Of a stretch of 6,416 nucleotides of DNA, positions 6,401 to 6,416 are shown one piece after another. Below the pieces are notes generated by a model. That model was given only the letters and a program-made list of their open reading frames with translations, ran no database searches and had not been told where the DNA came from. Source of the stretch: Tardiphaga sp. (GTDB lineage Bacteria; Pseudomonadota; Alphaproteobacteria; Rhizobiales; Xanthobacteraceae). Position 1 is the first letter of the stretch, and every line of letters starts with the position of its first letter. The position numbers were made by a program, and so were the translations under genes. Where the stretch lies: assembly GCA_028290765.1 (NCBI GenBank), contig JAQGJF010000956.1:1-6416 (forward strand). Reading direction: 5' to 3'.

Positions 6401-6416
6401 CTTGCCAACAGCGCCC

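Overview
This is a high-GC window from an alphaproteobacterium, most likely of the Bradyrhizobium/Rhodopseudomonas type. That placement rests on the base composition and on a hairpin repeat (GTCCCGGC-GAAT-GCCGGGAC) that resembles dispersed intergenic repeats I recall from those genomes. It is an inference, not a search result. The window holds five protein genes. No tRNA, rRNA, CRISPR array, transposase or phage gene was seen.

Left part (1-4242, all read leftward): an operon of three genes in the order hyuA, hyuB, tetR. hyuA (4182 to 2092) and hyuB (2095 to 311) encode the two subunits of an ATP-dependent hydantoinase / 5-oxoprolinase / ketone-carboxylase family enzyme and overlap by ATGA. 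The last gene, a TetR-family repressor, starts at the hyuB stop and runs off the left edge, so only its DNA-binding half is present. Just upstream of hyuA is a 14-bp perfect palindrome (ACTAAC-CA-GTTAGT) placed where transcription from a candidate promoter would start. The simplest reading is that the TetR protein represses its own operon through this site until a substrate or related ligand appears.

Middle (4183-4387): a gene-free gap of about 200 bp holding the hyuA promoter/operator and the REP-like hairpin.

Right part (4388-6416): a divergent pair. A LacI/GntR-type regulator is read leftward (5386 to 4388), and a phytanoyl-CoA dioxygenase (PhyH) family Fe(II)/2-oxoglutarate oxygenase is read rightward (5531 to 6400). 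The 144-bp space between them holds two near-identical LacI-type operators (ATGACAGCGCTAACAT and ATGACAGCGCTACCAT) exactly 20 bp apart, bracketed by an inverted repeat CTTGTAA...TTACAAG that may supply divergent -35 elements.

The window therefore looks like two small, separately controlled catabolic modules, each with its own repressor and a visible operator. The enzyme families are known and the substrates cannot be read from sequence. I do not see a clearly new system. The most useful observations are the two regulator-operator pairings and a recent-looking 18-bp duplication at the 3' end of hyuB.
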